DNA of 64,000 nucleotides. Origin: Salinarimonas sp052380005. Lineage in GTDB: Bacteria > Pseudomonadota > Alphaproteobacteria > Rhizobiales > Beijerinckiaceae. Below, in pieces: positions 1 through 8,068 of this stretch (position 1 is its first letter; the number at the start of each line of letters is the position of its first letter). The translations under genes and the position numbers were made by a program. The notes under the pieces are model-generated. The model saw only the letters and a program-made list of their open reading frames with translations. It had not been told where the DNA came from and did not search any database. The stretch lies in the NCBI GenBank assembly GCA_052380005.1, contig JBQTCJ010000004.1, one strand, 5' to 3'.

Positions 1-756
1 CCCCGCACCCCTTCCTTCCGCCTCGACGGCCGCCGCGCCCTCGTCGCGGGCGCCTCGTCCGGCATCGGGCTCGGCGCCGCCGCGGCGCTGGCGCAGGCGG
101 GCGCGGAGGTCTGGCTCGCCGGGCGGCGCGAGGCCGCGCTCGTTCCCGTGCGCGGCGCCATCCGCGCCGAGGGCGGGCGTGCCGAGATGCTGCCCCTCGA
201 CGTCACCGACATACACGCGACGGCGCATGCCGTGGCGGCGCACGGCCCCTTCGACGTCCTCGTCAACTCCGCCGGCCTCGCCCGCCACGCGCCGGCGCTC
301 GACACGACCCCGGAGGACTACGACGCCGTGATGGCCGCGAACCTGCGCGGCGCCTACTTCCTCGCCCGCGAGGTCGCCCGCGGCCTGATCGCGGCGGGGC
401 GTCCGGGGAGCCTCGTCACCATCTCCTCGCAGATGGGGCACGTCGGCGGGCCGGACCGGGCGGTCTATTGCGCGAGCAAGCACGCGGTCGAGGGCATGAC
501 CAAGGCGATGGCGCTCGAATGGGCGCCGCACGGCATCCGCGTCAACACGATCTGCCCGACCTTCATCCGCACACCGCTCGCCGAGCAGACGCTCGCGAAC
601 CCCGAGCGCCGCGCCTGGCTCCTCTCGAAGATCAAGCTCGGCCGCGTGGGCGAGGTCGAGGACGTCATGGGCGCGATCGTTTTCCTCGCCAGCGGCGCGA
701 GCGCGCTCGTCACCGGCACGCACCTCCTCGTCGACGGCGGGTGGACCGCGGAATGA
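1..756 (+). CDS. SDR-family NAD(P)-dependent oxidoreductase, 5' end outside window
   Basis: The reading frame is open from the first base, so the N-terminus lies outside the window; 251 codons are visible. Near the start is the nucleotide-binding glycine motif AGASSGIG, followed by NSAG of the Rossmann core and the catalytic pair YCASK, all typical of classical short-chain dehydrogenases of about 250-260 aa. The C-terminal LVDGGWTAE is the usual family ending. It probably reduces or oxidises a hydroxyl or keto group of the small molecule handled by the downstream genes. Its stop codon overlaps the ATG of the LacI-type regulator (ATGA at 753-756), so the two are translationally coupled. The substrate cannot be told from sequence. 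Confidence 0.93.
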   Translation, partial: PRTPSFRLDGRRALVAGASSGIGLGAAAALAQAGAEVWLAGRREAALVPVRGAIRAEGGRAEMLPLDVTDIHATAHAVAAHGPFDVLVNSAGLARHAPALDTTPEDYDAVMAANLRGAYFLAREVARGLIAAGRPGSLVTISSQMGHVGGPDRAVYCASKHAVEGMTKAMALEWAPHGIRVNTICPTFIRTPLAEQTLANPERRAWLLSKIKLGRVGEVEDVMGAIVFLASGASALVTGTHLLVDGGWTAE

Positions 757-1805
757 GCGAGCGCGACACCATCGCCGAGCCCGCCGCCGCCGCGACCGTC
801 ACCGCGATGGACGTCGCCCGGCGCGCGGGCGTCAGCCAGTCCGCCGTGAGCCGCGTGTTCACGCCGGGCGCCTCCGCCTCGAAGAGCACGATCGCCAAGG
901 TCCGCGCCGCGGCGGAGGAGCTGGGATACCGCCCCAACCGGCTGGCGCGGGCCATGATCACCGGGCGCACGCGCATCATCGGCCTCGTCGTGGCCTATCT
1001 CGACAACCAGTTCTATCCGCTGGCGCTGGAGCGCCTGTCCCGCGCCTTGCAGGAGCGCGGCTACCACATCCTCATCTTCATGGCCGAGAATTCCACCGAG
1101 AAGGTGGCGGAGGTGGTGCAGGAGCTGATCGACTACCGCGTCGACGGCATCGTCACGGCCTCCGTGGCCATGTCGAACGACCTCACCGCGCGCCTGCTGG
1201 CACTCGGCATCCCCGTCGTCATGTTCAACCGTGGCCAGGACGACCCGCGGCTGGCGGAGGTGACGTCGGACAACGTCGCCGGGGGACGGCGGGCGACGGA
1301 ATTCCTCATCGCCGGCGGGCACCGGCGCATCGCCCACATCACTGGCTGGCAGGGGTCCTCGACGGGCCGCGACCGCGCCGCCGGCTTCCGCGCCGCGATG
1401 GACGCGGCGGGACTCGCGCCGGTGGCGATGATCGACGGCATGTACAACCGCGACACCGCCGCCGACGTCGCGCGCGCGCTCTGCGCGGGCGCCGACCGGC
1501 CGGACGCGATCTTCGTGGGCAACGACCACATGGCCTTCGGCGTCATGGACGCGCTGCGCCACGGGCTCGGCCTGCGCATTCCGGAGGACGTCTCGATCGT
1601 CGGCTACGACGACGTGCCCATATCCGCCTGGCCGGCCTACGACCTCACCACCATCCGCCAGCCGGTGAACCGCATGGTCGCGGCCACCGTCGACGCGCTC
1701 CTCGGCCAGATCGAGGAGGCCGAGACGCCCGGCAAGGTCCGCATCGACGGCCCGCTCGTCGTGCGCGGGTCCGCCCGCCTGCCAGAAGGATACGCCCCGT
1801 CATGA
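753..1805 (+). CDS. LacI-family transcriptional regulator
   Basis: The 350-aa protein starts at the ATG that overlaps the upstream stop codon. Residues 19-38 form a LacI-type helix-turn-helix (DVARRAGVSQSAVSRVF), followed by the hinge region RPNRLARAMITGRT and a periplasmic-binding-protein-like effector domain with IIGLVV, FNRG and the conserved VSIVGYDDVP. Such proteins are usually effector-responsive repressors that bind palindromic operators. It lies inside the catabolic operon rather than divergent from it, which suggests autoregulation together with the pathway genes. The effector is probably the pathway substrate or an intermediate. I did not identify an operator because the operon promoter lies left of the window. 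Confidence 0.95.
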   Translation: MSERDTIAEPAAAATVTAMDVARRAGVSQSAVSRVFTPGASASKSTIAKVRAAAEELGYRPNRLARAMITGRTRIIGLVVAYLDNQFYPLALERLSRALQERGYHILIFMAENSTEKVAEVVQELIDYRVDGIVTASVAMSNDLTARLLALGIPVVMFNRGQDDPRLAEVTSDNVAGGRRATEFLIAGGHRRIAHITGWQGSSTGRDRAAGFRAAMDAAGLAPVAMIDGMYNRDTAADVARALCAGADRPDAIFVGNDHMAFGVMDALRHGLGLRIPEDVSIVGYDDVPISAWPAYDLTTIRQPVNRMVAATVDALLGQIEEAETPGKVRIDGPLVVRGSARLPEGYAPS

Positions 1806-2791
1806 AGGGCTTCTCGAACCGCTGGAGCGACCTACCCGGATACATCCTCGGCGTCACGCGGGAGATCTGGGAGGAGCGCGGCGTCGCCACGCTCGAGCAC
1901 ACCTACGCCGCCGACATCCCCGTGCGCACGCCGATGGGCGTCGCCGTCGGCAATGCCGGCGTGATCGCCTCGACCCTGGCGACGCTCGCCGAGTTCCCCG
2001 ATCGGGAGCTGCTCGGCGAGGACGTGATTTTCTCGGGCGACGAGGAGGCGGGGTTCCTCTCCTCGCACCGGATCATCTCGACGGGGACGCATGCCAACGA
2101 CGGCTGGTTCGGCCCCGCCACCGGTCGGCGCTTCCAGGTGCGCGTCATCGCCGACTGCGCCGCGAAGGCGCACGTGATCTACGACGAGTGGCTGGTGCGC
2201 GACAACGGCGGCCTCGTGCGCCAGCTCGGCGGCGACCCGCGCATCTTCGCCCGCGACCTGATCGCCCGCGAGGGCGGGCCCGAGCGCGCCCGCCGGCCCT
2301 TCACGCCCGCGGTCGACATCGCCGGCGCGTATGTCGGCCGCGGCAACGAGAACGAATGGGGCGTGCGCTACGCCCAGTCGCTCGAGCGCCTCATGCAGGC
2401 GGACTTCGCCCACGTGCTCGCGGCCTGGGACCGCGCCGCGATCGGCGAATACGCGGGTGCGCGGACCCGCGTCGGCGCGCGCGCCATCGCCGACTTCTGG
2501 CTGTCGCTGCGCGCCGCCTTCCCCTCCGCCACGTTCACGATCCACCACCGTATCGGCATGGACGGCGCGATGATGCCGCCGCGCGCGGCGGTGCGCTGGT
2601 CGCTCGACGGAACGCACGACGGCTTCGGCCTGTTCGGCCCGCCCACCGGCGCGCCGGTGCACGTGATGGGCATGGCGCACGCCGAGTACGGGCCCTACGG
2701 GCCCGACGGCGTAGGATTGCGCCGCGAGTATGCGCTCTTCGACGAGATCGCGATCTGGAAGCAGATCCTCCTTCACACAGGTGACCTATGA
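1802..2791 (+). CDS. SnoaL/NTF2-like protein with two fused domains
   Basis: This 329-aa protein overlaps the regulator stop by 4 bases (ATGA). Two NTF2/SnoaL-type halves can be seen: residues about 1-170, with the pattern EERGVATLEHTYAADIPVRTP, and about 185-320, with FWLSLRAAFPSATFTIHH and VHVMGMAHAEYGPYGP. SnoaL-like alpha+beta cone proteins bind small hydrophobic molecules and include polyketide cyclases, dehydratases and isomerases; single domains are about 130-150 aa, so a tandem fusion explains the length. In this operon it may act as a cyclase, dehydratase or hydrolase on an intermediate. The exact reaction is not predictable. Translational coupling on both sides supports a shared pathway. 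Confidence 0.75.
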   Translation: MKGFSNRWSDLPGYILGVTREIWEERGVATLEHTYAADIPVRTPMGVAVGNAGVIASTLATLAEFPDRELLGEDVIFSGDEEAGFLSSHRIISTGTHANDGWFGPATGRRFQVRVIADCAAKAHVIYDEWLVRDNGGLVRQLGGDPRIFARDLIAREGGPERARRPFTPAVDIAGAYVGRGNENEWGVRYAQSLERLMQADFAHVLAAWDRAAIGEYAGARTRVGARAIADFWLSLRAAFPSATFTIHHRIGMDGAMMPPRAAVRWSLDGTHDGFGLFGPPTGAPVHVMGMAHAEYGPYGPDGVGLRREYALFDEIAIWKQILLHTGDL

Positions 2792-3753
2792 CCCCCGCGG
2801 AAATGGAAGCCCGCATCGTCCGCTACGGCGACCTGCGCCCGTGCCGGACCGCCTTCATCGACGCCCACACGCCGGGCTCGAACCAGAAGGAGAACTTCAC
2901 CATCATCGGCGGCGGCGTCAGCGAGAGCGCGGACCAGCACGTCCACATCCGCGAGACGCCGGGCTTCAACATCGGCGCCGCCGGCCAGCCGCCGAAGTGC
3001 CGCAACTCGCTGCACTCCCACCGCACGGCGGAGGTGTTCTTCGTCCTCAAGGGCCGCTGGCGCTTCTTCTGGGGGCGCTGGGGGAACGCCGGCGAGGTCG
3101 TGCTCGAGGAGGGCGACATCTTCGACATCCCCACCGGCATCTTCCGCGGCTTCGAGAACATCGGCACGGACTACGGGATGATCATGGCCATCCTCGGCGG
3201 CGACGACGCCGGCGGCGGCGTGATCTGGGCGCCACAGGTGATCGAGGACGCGCGCGACCACGGGCTCGTGCTCGGCAGGAACGGCAAGCTCTACGACACC
3301 AAGAAGGGCGAGCGCCTGCCGGACGGCGTGCCGCCGATGCCGCTGCTGACGGACGAGGAGCTCGCCGCCTTCCCCGAGCTGCCGCCCTCCGCGGTGGTGC
3401 GCGACTACGTCGCCCGCTACTGGGACCTGATGGCGCTGGCCAAGGACGCGCCCGCGAAGGTCATCGGGGCCGAGGGCGTGATCCGCGACCGACCGGGCTT
3501 CGAGGTGGAGCTCCTCGCCCGCGGCTCGATCCCCGAGGAGATGCGGGCGAGTCCGCGCCACGAGGTGCTGATGGCGATGCGTGGGCACTGGCGGCTGACC
3601 TGGGACGGCGGCACGACCGTGCTCGCCCCCGGCGACACCTGCGCGCTCCCGCCGGGCCTCGCCCACGCGCTCGCCCCCGCGATGACCGGAGAGGCGAGCC
3701 TCTACCGCGTGCGCGCCACCGACGACCCGCCCGGCCCGACGCGGCGGGGGTGA
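2788..3753 (+). CDS. Two-domain cupin protein
   Basis: This 321-aa protein starts at an ATG overlapping the preceding stop. The first cupin half (about residues 55-150) has LHSHRTAEVFFVLKGRWRFF followed by GDIFDIPTGIFRGFEN, with a His pair and Glu that could hold a metal. A second, more degenerate cupin half (about 235-310) shows PRHEVLMAMRGHWRLTWDGG and LAPGDTCALPPGLAHALAP. Bicupin architecture resembles gentisate dioxygenase-like and other ring-cleavage or dioxygenase families, but the gentisate 1,2-dioxygenase signature is not clear. A metal-dependent dioxygenase or isomerase is a reasonable guess. It is the last gene of the first translationally coupled block; a 265-base gap follows. Confidence 0.75.
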   Translation: MTPAEMEARIVRYGDLRPCRTAFIDAHTPGSNQKENFTIIGGGVSESADQHVHIRETPGFNIGAAGQPPKCRNSLHSHRTAEVFFVLKGRWRFFWGRWGNAGEVVLEEGDIFDIPTGIFRGFENIGTDYGMIMAILGGDDAGGGVIWAPQVIEDARDHGLVLGRNGKLYDTKKGERLPDGVPPMPLLTDEELAAFPELPPSAVVRDYVARYWDLMALAKDAPAKVIGAEGVIRDRPGFEVELLARGSIPEEMRASPRHEVLMAMRGHWRLTWDGGTTVLAPGDTCALPPGLAHALAPAMTGEASLYRVRATDDPPGPTRRG

Positions 3754-3775
3754 GGCTCCTCGTTACGGAGGACCG

Positions 3776-3841
3776 CATGGGATGGATCGCACCCATTCCA
3801 TGCAGAGCGTGACGTTCTCCCCTCCCCCTCGTGGGGAGGGG
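3776..3841. repeat. Intergenic palindromes between cupin and MetE-like genes
   Basis: The gene-free stretch 3754-4018 contains an imperfect palindrome at about 3776-3804 (GCATGGGATGG paired with CCCATTCCATGC) and a strong palindrome at 3820-3840 (CCCTCCCC, 5-nt loop, GGGGAGGG). The second resembles the intergenic palindromes at 38437-38582 and 45167-45193, so it is probably a copy of a dispersed genomic repeat. It may also protect or attenuate the operon transcript. I see nothing else in this gap except the ribosome binding site AAAGGAGG just before 4019. Confidence 0.6.
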
Positions 3842-4018
3842 CCGGGGGTGGGGGGCGTGCAGAACGACCGCGTCGTCGATGCAGGGCACCGGAGGCCGCG
3901 ACCTCTCCGAAGCGGCCCCTCGCCGTATCCGCTTCGGCGTCGCGCCGAAGATCCACGATACGACCAGCCCTCGCCGAGAGGGTCGAGCACCAAGGACGAC
4001 ACGAAAGGAGGACACGCC

Positions 4019-5140
4019 ATGACCCTCGACGTCACCCATGTCGGATCGCTGCCGCGCTCGCAGGCGGTCGTCGACCAGCTCTTCGCCCGCGAGCGGGGCG
4101 AGGCGTACGACGAGGCCGTCTTCGACGCGACCATGCGCGCCGCCGTCTCCGAGACCGTGCGCCGCCAGGTCGAGGCCGGGGTGACGATCGTCTCCGACGG
4201 CGAGACCTCGAAGATCTCCTACGCGACCTACGTGAAGGACCGCTACGAGGGCTTCGACGGCGACAGCCCGCGCAACGCGCCCGCCGACCTCAAGCTCTTC
4301 CCCTCCTTCCTGGATCGGCTCGCGAAGTCCGGCGGCACCCCGACCTACGCGCGCCCGCAATGCGTCGCGCCGGTGCGCTCCAAGGGCCAGGGCGAGCTCC
4401 AGAAGGACATCGCCAACCTCAAGGCCGCCATGGCCGAGCACGGCGCGGCGCGCGGCTTCATGAACGCCGCCTCGCCCGGCGTGATCTCGCTCTTCCTGCA
4501 GAACGCGCACTATCCCACCCGCGAGGCCTATCTCGAGGCGCTCGCGGATGCGATGCGCGAGGAATACCGCACCATCGTCGAGGCTGGGCTCGACCTGCAG
4601 CTCGACTGCCCGGACCTCGCGCTGTCGCGCCACATGCTGTTCACGCACCTCTCGGACGAGGAGTTCCTGAAGGTCGCGGCCACCCACGTCGAGGCGCTCG
4701 AGCACGCGCTCGACGGGCTGCCGCGCGAGCGCATCCGGCTTCACATCTGCTGGGGCAACTACGAGGGTCCCCACGTCTGCGACATCGACATGGCCAAGGT
4801 CTTCCCGCTCCTGATGCGGGTGCCCGCGCGCACGGTGCTGTTCGAGACCGCCAACCCGCGCCACGGCCACGAATGGACCGTGTTCCGCGACCGCGCCGGC
4901 GAGATCCCCGACGACAAGGTGCTGGTGCCCGGCGCCGTCGACACCACGACCAACTTCGTCGAGCACCCCGATCTGGTGGCCCAGCGGCTCGCCCGCTTCG
5001 TCGACATCGTCGGGCCCGAGCGGGTGATCGCCGGCTCGGATTGCGGCTTCGGCACCTTCGCCGGCTACGGGGCGGTCGATCCCGAGATCGCCTACGCCAA
5101 GCTCGCGACGCTGGCAGAGGGGGCGCGGCGGGTCCGATGA
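4019..5140 (+). CDS. Cobalamin-independent methionine synthase (MetE C-terminal) family protein
   Basis: The 373-aa protein follows a very strong ribosome binding site (AAAGGAGG). It begins THVGSLPRS, the usual start of stand-alone MetE C-terminal-domain-like proteins, and has the zinc-site pattern HICWGNYEGPH with a later GSDCGFGT supplying a second Cys. This (beta/alpha)8-barrel family includes methionine synthase and methyl- or alkyl-transferases acting on thiols. At about 370 aa it lacks the duplicated N-terminal half of true MetE, so it is probably a catabolic or specialised C1/alkyl transferase, not the biosynthetic enzyme. It starts the second coupled block, sharing ATGA with the next gene. 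Substrate unknown. Confidence 0.85.
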   Translation: MTLDVTHVGSLPRSQAVVDQLFARERGEAYDEAVFDATMRAAVSETVRRQVEAGVTIVSDGETSKISYATYVKDRYEGFDGDSPRNAPADLKLFPSFLDRLAKSGGTPTYARPQCVAPVRSKGQGELQKDIANLKAAMAEHGAARGFMNAASPGVISLFLQNAHYPTREAYLEALADAMREEYRTIVEAGLDLQLDCPDLALSRHMLFTHLSDEEFLKVAATHVEALEHALDGLPRERIRLHICWGNYEGPHVCDIDMAKVFPLLMRVPARTVLFETANPRHGHEWTVFRDRAGEIPDDKVLVPGAVDTTTNFVEHPDLVAQRLARFVDIVGPERVIAGSDCGFGTFAGYGAVDPEIAYAKLATLAEGARRVR

Positions 5141-5826
5141 CGCCGGTCGTCCTGCTGCCCGGCCTGATGTGCGACGCACGCCTGTGGGGGCCCGTGATGG
5201 GCGCCTTCGCCGGCCGCACGGTGCTGCATGCCCCCCTCGTCGAGGCGGACACGACCGACGCGCTCGCGGCCGCGGTGCTCGCGCTCGCCCCTCCCCGCTT
5301 CGCCCTCGCCGGGCTGTCGATGGGCGGCATCGTCGCCATGGCGATCCTCGCCGCCGCGCCGGAGCGGGTCGAGCGGCTGGCGCTCCTCGATACCAACCCG
5401 CGCGCGGAGCTCGACGCCGTACGCGCCGCCCGCGCCGGGCAGATCGCCCGCGCCCAAGCGGGCGATCTCGCCGGCGTGATGCGCGACGAGATGAAGCCGA
5501 ACTACCTCGCGCAGGGCCCCGGCCGCGAGGCCGTCCTCGACCTGTGCATGGACATGGCGCTCGCGCTCGGCCCCGACGTCTTCGCGCGCCAGTCCCTCGC
5601 CCTGCGCGACCGCCCCGACCGCTGCGCCACGCTGTCGGCCTACGGCGGCCCCGCCCTCGTGCTGATGGGCGAGGAGGACCGGCTGTGCCCGCGCGACCGC
5701 CACGAGCAGATGCACGCTCTGCTGGTTGGCTCGCACTTCGTCATCGTCCCCGGCGCCGGCCACCTGCCGACGCTGGAGAAACCGCTCGAGACCACGGCGG
5801 CGCTCGGCCGCTGGCTGGAGGCCTGA
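5137..5826 (+). CDS. Alpha/beta-fold hydrolase
   Basis: This 229-aa protein starts at the ATG in the ATGA overlap with the MetE-like gene. It shows the nucleophile elbow GLSMGG, an acid residue in GEEDRLCP and the catalytic His in GAGHLPTLE, so the Ser-Asp-His triad is complete. The opening VVLLPGLMCDARLW forms the oxyanion-hole region. The family covers esterases, lactonases and C-C hydrolases. In this operon it probably hydrolyses an ester, lactone or ring-cleavage product. It is followed at once by the RraA-like gene (TGATGG junction at 5824-5829). Substrate not predictable. Confidence 0.88.
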   Translation: MTPVVLLPGLMCDARLWGPVMGAFAGRTVLHAPLVEADTTDALAAAVLALAPPRFALAGLSMGGIVAMAILAAAPERVERLALLDTNPRAELDAVRAARAGQIARAQAGDLAGVMRDEMKPNYLAQGPGREAVLDLCMDMALALGPDVFARQSLALRDRPDRCATLSAYGGPALVLMGEEDRLCPRDRHEQMHALLVGSHFVIVPGAGHLPTLEKPLETTAALGRWLEA

Positions 5827-6521
5827 TGGACCCCGATCTCCTCGCACTCCTGCGCGGCGCCGACACCGCCACGATCTGCAACGCCATCGAGATGGTGCAG
5901 GGGCGGCGCGGCTTCTCCGCCTTCACCCGCGGCACGATGATCTGCTCCGCCCCGGACGCGCCGCCGATCGTCGGCCATGCGGTGACCGCCCGCATCGCGG
6001 CGCGCGCGCCGAGCACGGAGCCGCCCGACGTGATCCGCGCGCGCCGCATGGCCTACTACCGCGCCATGCACGACGGCCCGAAGCCCTCCGTGGCCGTCGT
6101 CGAGGACCTCGACTTTCCGGATTGCGTCGGCGCCTATTGGGGAGAGATCAACACCACCATCCACAAGGGCTTCGGCATGGCGGGCGCGCTGACCAACGGC
6201 GTCGTGCGCGACCTCGGCGATCTGCCGGAGGGATTTCCCGTCGTCGCCGGCAGCGTCGGGCCGAGCCACGGCTTCGTGCACGTGCGCAGCCTCGGCGAGC
6301 GGGTGACGATCTTCGGCCTCGAGATCGCTCCGGGCGACCTCGTCCACGCCGACCGCCACGGCGCCCTCGTCGTCCCGCCCGACGTCGTCGCCGGCCTCGC
6401 CGACGGCATCCGCCGCCTGCGCGAGACCGAGCGCCTGGTCCTCGACCCGGCCCGGGCGGAGGGCTTCGACTTCGCCGCGTTCGAGAAGGCCTGGGCGGCG
6501 TTCGAGGCGGCGCGGACGTGA
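5826..6521 (+). CDS. RraA-family protein (aldolase/decarboxylase-like)
   Basis: This 231-aa protein has the RraA-like fold signatures: ATICNAIE near the N-terminus, GALTNGVVRDL in the middle and GDLVHADRHGALVVP toward the C-terminus. Related proteins include RraA (the RNase E regulator) and 4-hydroxy-4-methyl-2-oxoglutarate aldolase/oxaloacetate decarboxylase, which use a divalent metal and the conserved Arg-Asp of the VRD motif. Because it closes a catabolic operon, an aldolase or decarboxylase role at the end of a degradation pathway is more likely than RNase regulation. Its stop lies about 70 bases before the left attachment site of the phage-like element. Confidence 0.82.
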   Translation: MDPDLLALLRGADTATICNAIEMVQGRRGFSAFTRGTMICSAPDAPPIVGHAVTARIAARAPSTEPPDVIRARRMAYYRAMHDGPKPSVAVVEDLDFPDCVGAYWGEINTTIHKGFGMAGALTNGVVRDLGDLPEGFPVVAGSVGPSHGFVHVRSLGERVTIFGLEIAPGDLVHADRHGALVVPPDVVAGLADGIRRLRETERLVLDPARAEGFDFAAFEKAWAAFEAART

Positions 6522-6589
6522 GGGGCGGCCGCCGTGCAGGCGCGCGTCACGAGGCCAGCGGCTGGATTGGCGTATCGACGAGGGCTTAG

Positions 6590-6636
6590 GTGGTGAGCGC
6601 GCTGGGGCTCGAACCCAGGACCTACAGATTAAAAGT
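6590..6636. other. attL core, partial tRNA-Lys 3' copy
   Basis: These 47 bases are identical to 24082-24128. They match tRNA-Lys nucleotides 31-76 read on the minus strand: anticodon loop, variable region, T arm, acceptor 3' strand and CCA. Identity stops at 6637 (t versus c at 24129) and before 6590. This copy lacks the tRNA 5' half and promoter, so it is an attachment-site remnant, not a working tRNA. Confidence 0.95.
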
Positions 6637-6708
6637 TTCGCTGCCGTACTGATTGGCTTTCACCGCGCTTCACCGATTTTTGTTGATACGCATTGCGTTG
6701 GGCGGCTT

Positions 6709-6785
6709 TCTCAGGTAGCACATTCACCGGGAGTTACGCCGATTAACCCGGTTTTCCGGCATCGGTGCTTCCGCGGTGCTACCTG
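6709..6785. promoter_or_regulatory. Candidate arm-type integrase/excisionase sites, left end
   Basis: Two words here recur at the right end of the element: a 14-bp word at 6709-6722 (TCTCAGGTAGCACA, also 24026-24039) and an 18-bp word at 6763-6780 (CGGTGCTTCCGCGGTGCT, also 23996-24013). In addition CAGGTAGCAC (6712-6721) is repeated inverted at 6776-6785. Repeats placed just inside both attachment cores fit arm-type binding sites for the integrase, but could also serve the excisionase. The region also directly precedes the integrase start and may affect its expression. Confidence 0.6.
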
Positions 6786-6796
6786 GAGAGACCCCC

Positions 6797-8068
6797 ATGC
6801 CGGCCCAACCCGAGCGCTTGAAGCTGACGAAGACCGTCGTCGAGAAGCTGTCCCCAACCGCCAAGGAACGGGTCGTGTGGGACACCGTGCGCCCGGGTTT
6901 CGGCGTCCGGATCCAGCCGTCCGGGGCGACGTCCTTCGTCGTGATCTACCGCGCCGGGCGCGGCCGCGGCGCGCCCATGCGCAAGGTGACGATCGGCGCG
7001 GTCGGCGAGATGACGGTCGACGTCGCGCGGGACCGGGCCGAGACGATCCTCGCGCAGGCCCGCCTCGGCGAGGACCCGGTCGGCGCCCGCAAGCAGGCCA
7101 AGGTGGCCGAGCAGGCCGAGCGCGCCGCCCCCACCGTCACGGACGTGCTCGACCGCTTCGTCTCCGATCACGTGCGGGTGAACCTGAAGGACAGCACGCG
7201 CCGCGATTACGAGCGCCTCGTCGAGAAGATCCTGAAGCCCCACCTCGGCGCCCACAAGGCGCGCGAGCTGCGCCCCCAGCACGTCGGCGACATGCACCAC
7301 GCGCTCCGGAAGACCCGGACGCAGGCGGACGCCGCCGTGCGCGTGCTCTCGTCGGCGATGAAGCTCGCCGAGCAGTGGGGCCTGCGCGAGCCCGGCTCGA
7401 ACCCGTGCGGCATCCGGAAGTTCGGGACCCGCCGGCGCGAGCGGCTCTTCTCGGACGTCGAGGTGGCCCGGCTCCTGAACGCCACCGACGAGCTCGAGGC
7501 CGGGAAGCGGATCACCCCCTATCAGGCGCTCGCGGTGCGGCTCCTCTTCGCCACCGGGTGCCGCGCGTCGGAGATCGGCGGGCTCGAGTGGCGCTTCGTC
7601 GACTTCGACGCGGGCGTTCTGCGCTGGGAGGACACGAAGACCGGCTTCCTCGTGAAGCCAATGACGAGCGAGGCCCGCGGGCTCCTGGAGGCCGCGCCGC
7701 GCACGCGCAAGGCCCGCTTCGTCTGCACGCCCGGCGAGAAGGCCCTGCGCGTCGAGACGCTGGAGAGCGCCGTCGAGCGCGTCATGAAGCACGCCGGCGT
7801 CGAGGCCATGGAGCGTGCGACCTGCCACCTCGTGCGGCACTGGTTCTGCACGAAGATCTACAGCGATCCGACGATTCCCCTCCCTGAGCAGATGCGCATC
7901 TGCGGCCACAAGAGCGTCGCCACCGCAATGCGCTACGCCCACTCCGTCATGGAGAACGTGAACGCCTCGGCCGAGGCCAGCGCGCAGCGGCGCGCCGCCG
8001 CCCTGGCGGAGGCCCGGAAGCGGGTGAAGTCCGAGAACGTGGTCGCGATCGGGGGGGCGGGCCGATGA
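6797..8068 (+). CDS. int: Tyrosine recombinase/integrase
   Basis: The 423-aa start at ATG 6797 is preferred over GTG 6776 because GGAGAG (6785-6790) is well placed before it and the GTG lies in a repeat. The N-terminal part (1-100) is the DUF4102-type arm-binding domain of P4/tRNA-targeting integrases, followed by a core-binding SAM-like domain (112-195). Catalytic residues are all present: R256 in GCRASEI, K281 in DTKTG, H344 and R347 in HLVRH, H371 in GHK and Y380 in MRYAHSV. It would catalyse integration and excision at the 47-bp tRNA-Lys core. The stop overlaps the next gene (ATGA at 8065-8068). Being intact, the element may still be mobile. Confidence 0.96.
   Translation: MPAQPERLKLTKTVVEKLSPTAKERVVWDTVRPGFGVRIQPSGATSFVVIYRAGRGRGAPMRKVTIGAVGEMTVDVARDRAETILAQARLGEDPVGARKQAKVAEQAERAAPTVTDVLDRFVSDHVRVNLKDSTRRDYERLVEKILKPHLGAHKARELRPQHVGDMHHALRKTRTQADAAVRVLSSAMKLAEQWGLREPGSNPCGIRKFGTRRRERLFSDVEVARLLNATDELEAGKRITPYQALAVRLLFATGCRASEIGGLEWRFVDFDAGVLRWEDTKTGFLVKPMTSEARGLLEAAPRTRKARFVCTPGEKALRVETLESAVERVMKHAGVEAMERATCHLVRHWFCTKIYSDPTIPLPEQMRICGHKSVATAMRYAHSVMENVNASAEASAQRRAAALAEARKRVKSENVVAIGGAGR

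Noticed and set aside
3461..5179. A 572-codon minus-strand frame opposite the cupin and MetE-like genes
   Set aside because: Arg/Gly/Val-rich shadow without motifs; the plus-strand genes carry clear family signatures and strong ribosome binding sites.
6590..6636. Second tRNA-Lys gene
   Set aside because: Only nucleotides 31-76 are present; there is no acceptor 5' strand, D arm or promoter, so it is an attachment-site remnant.
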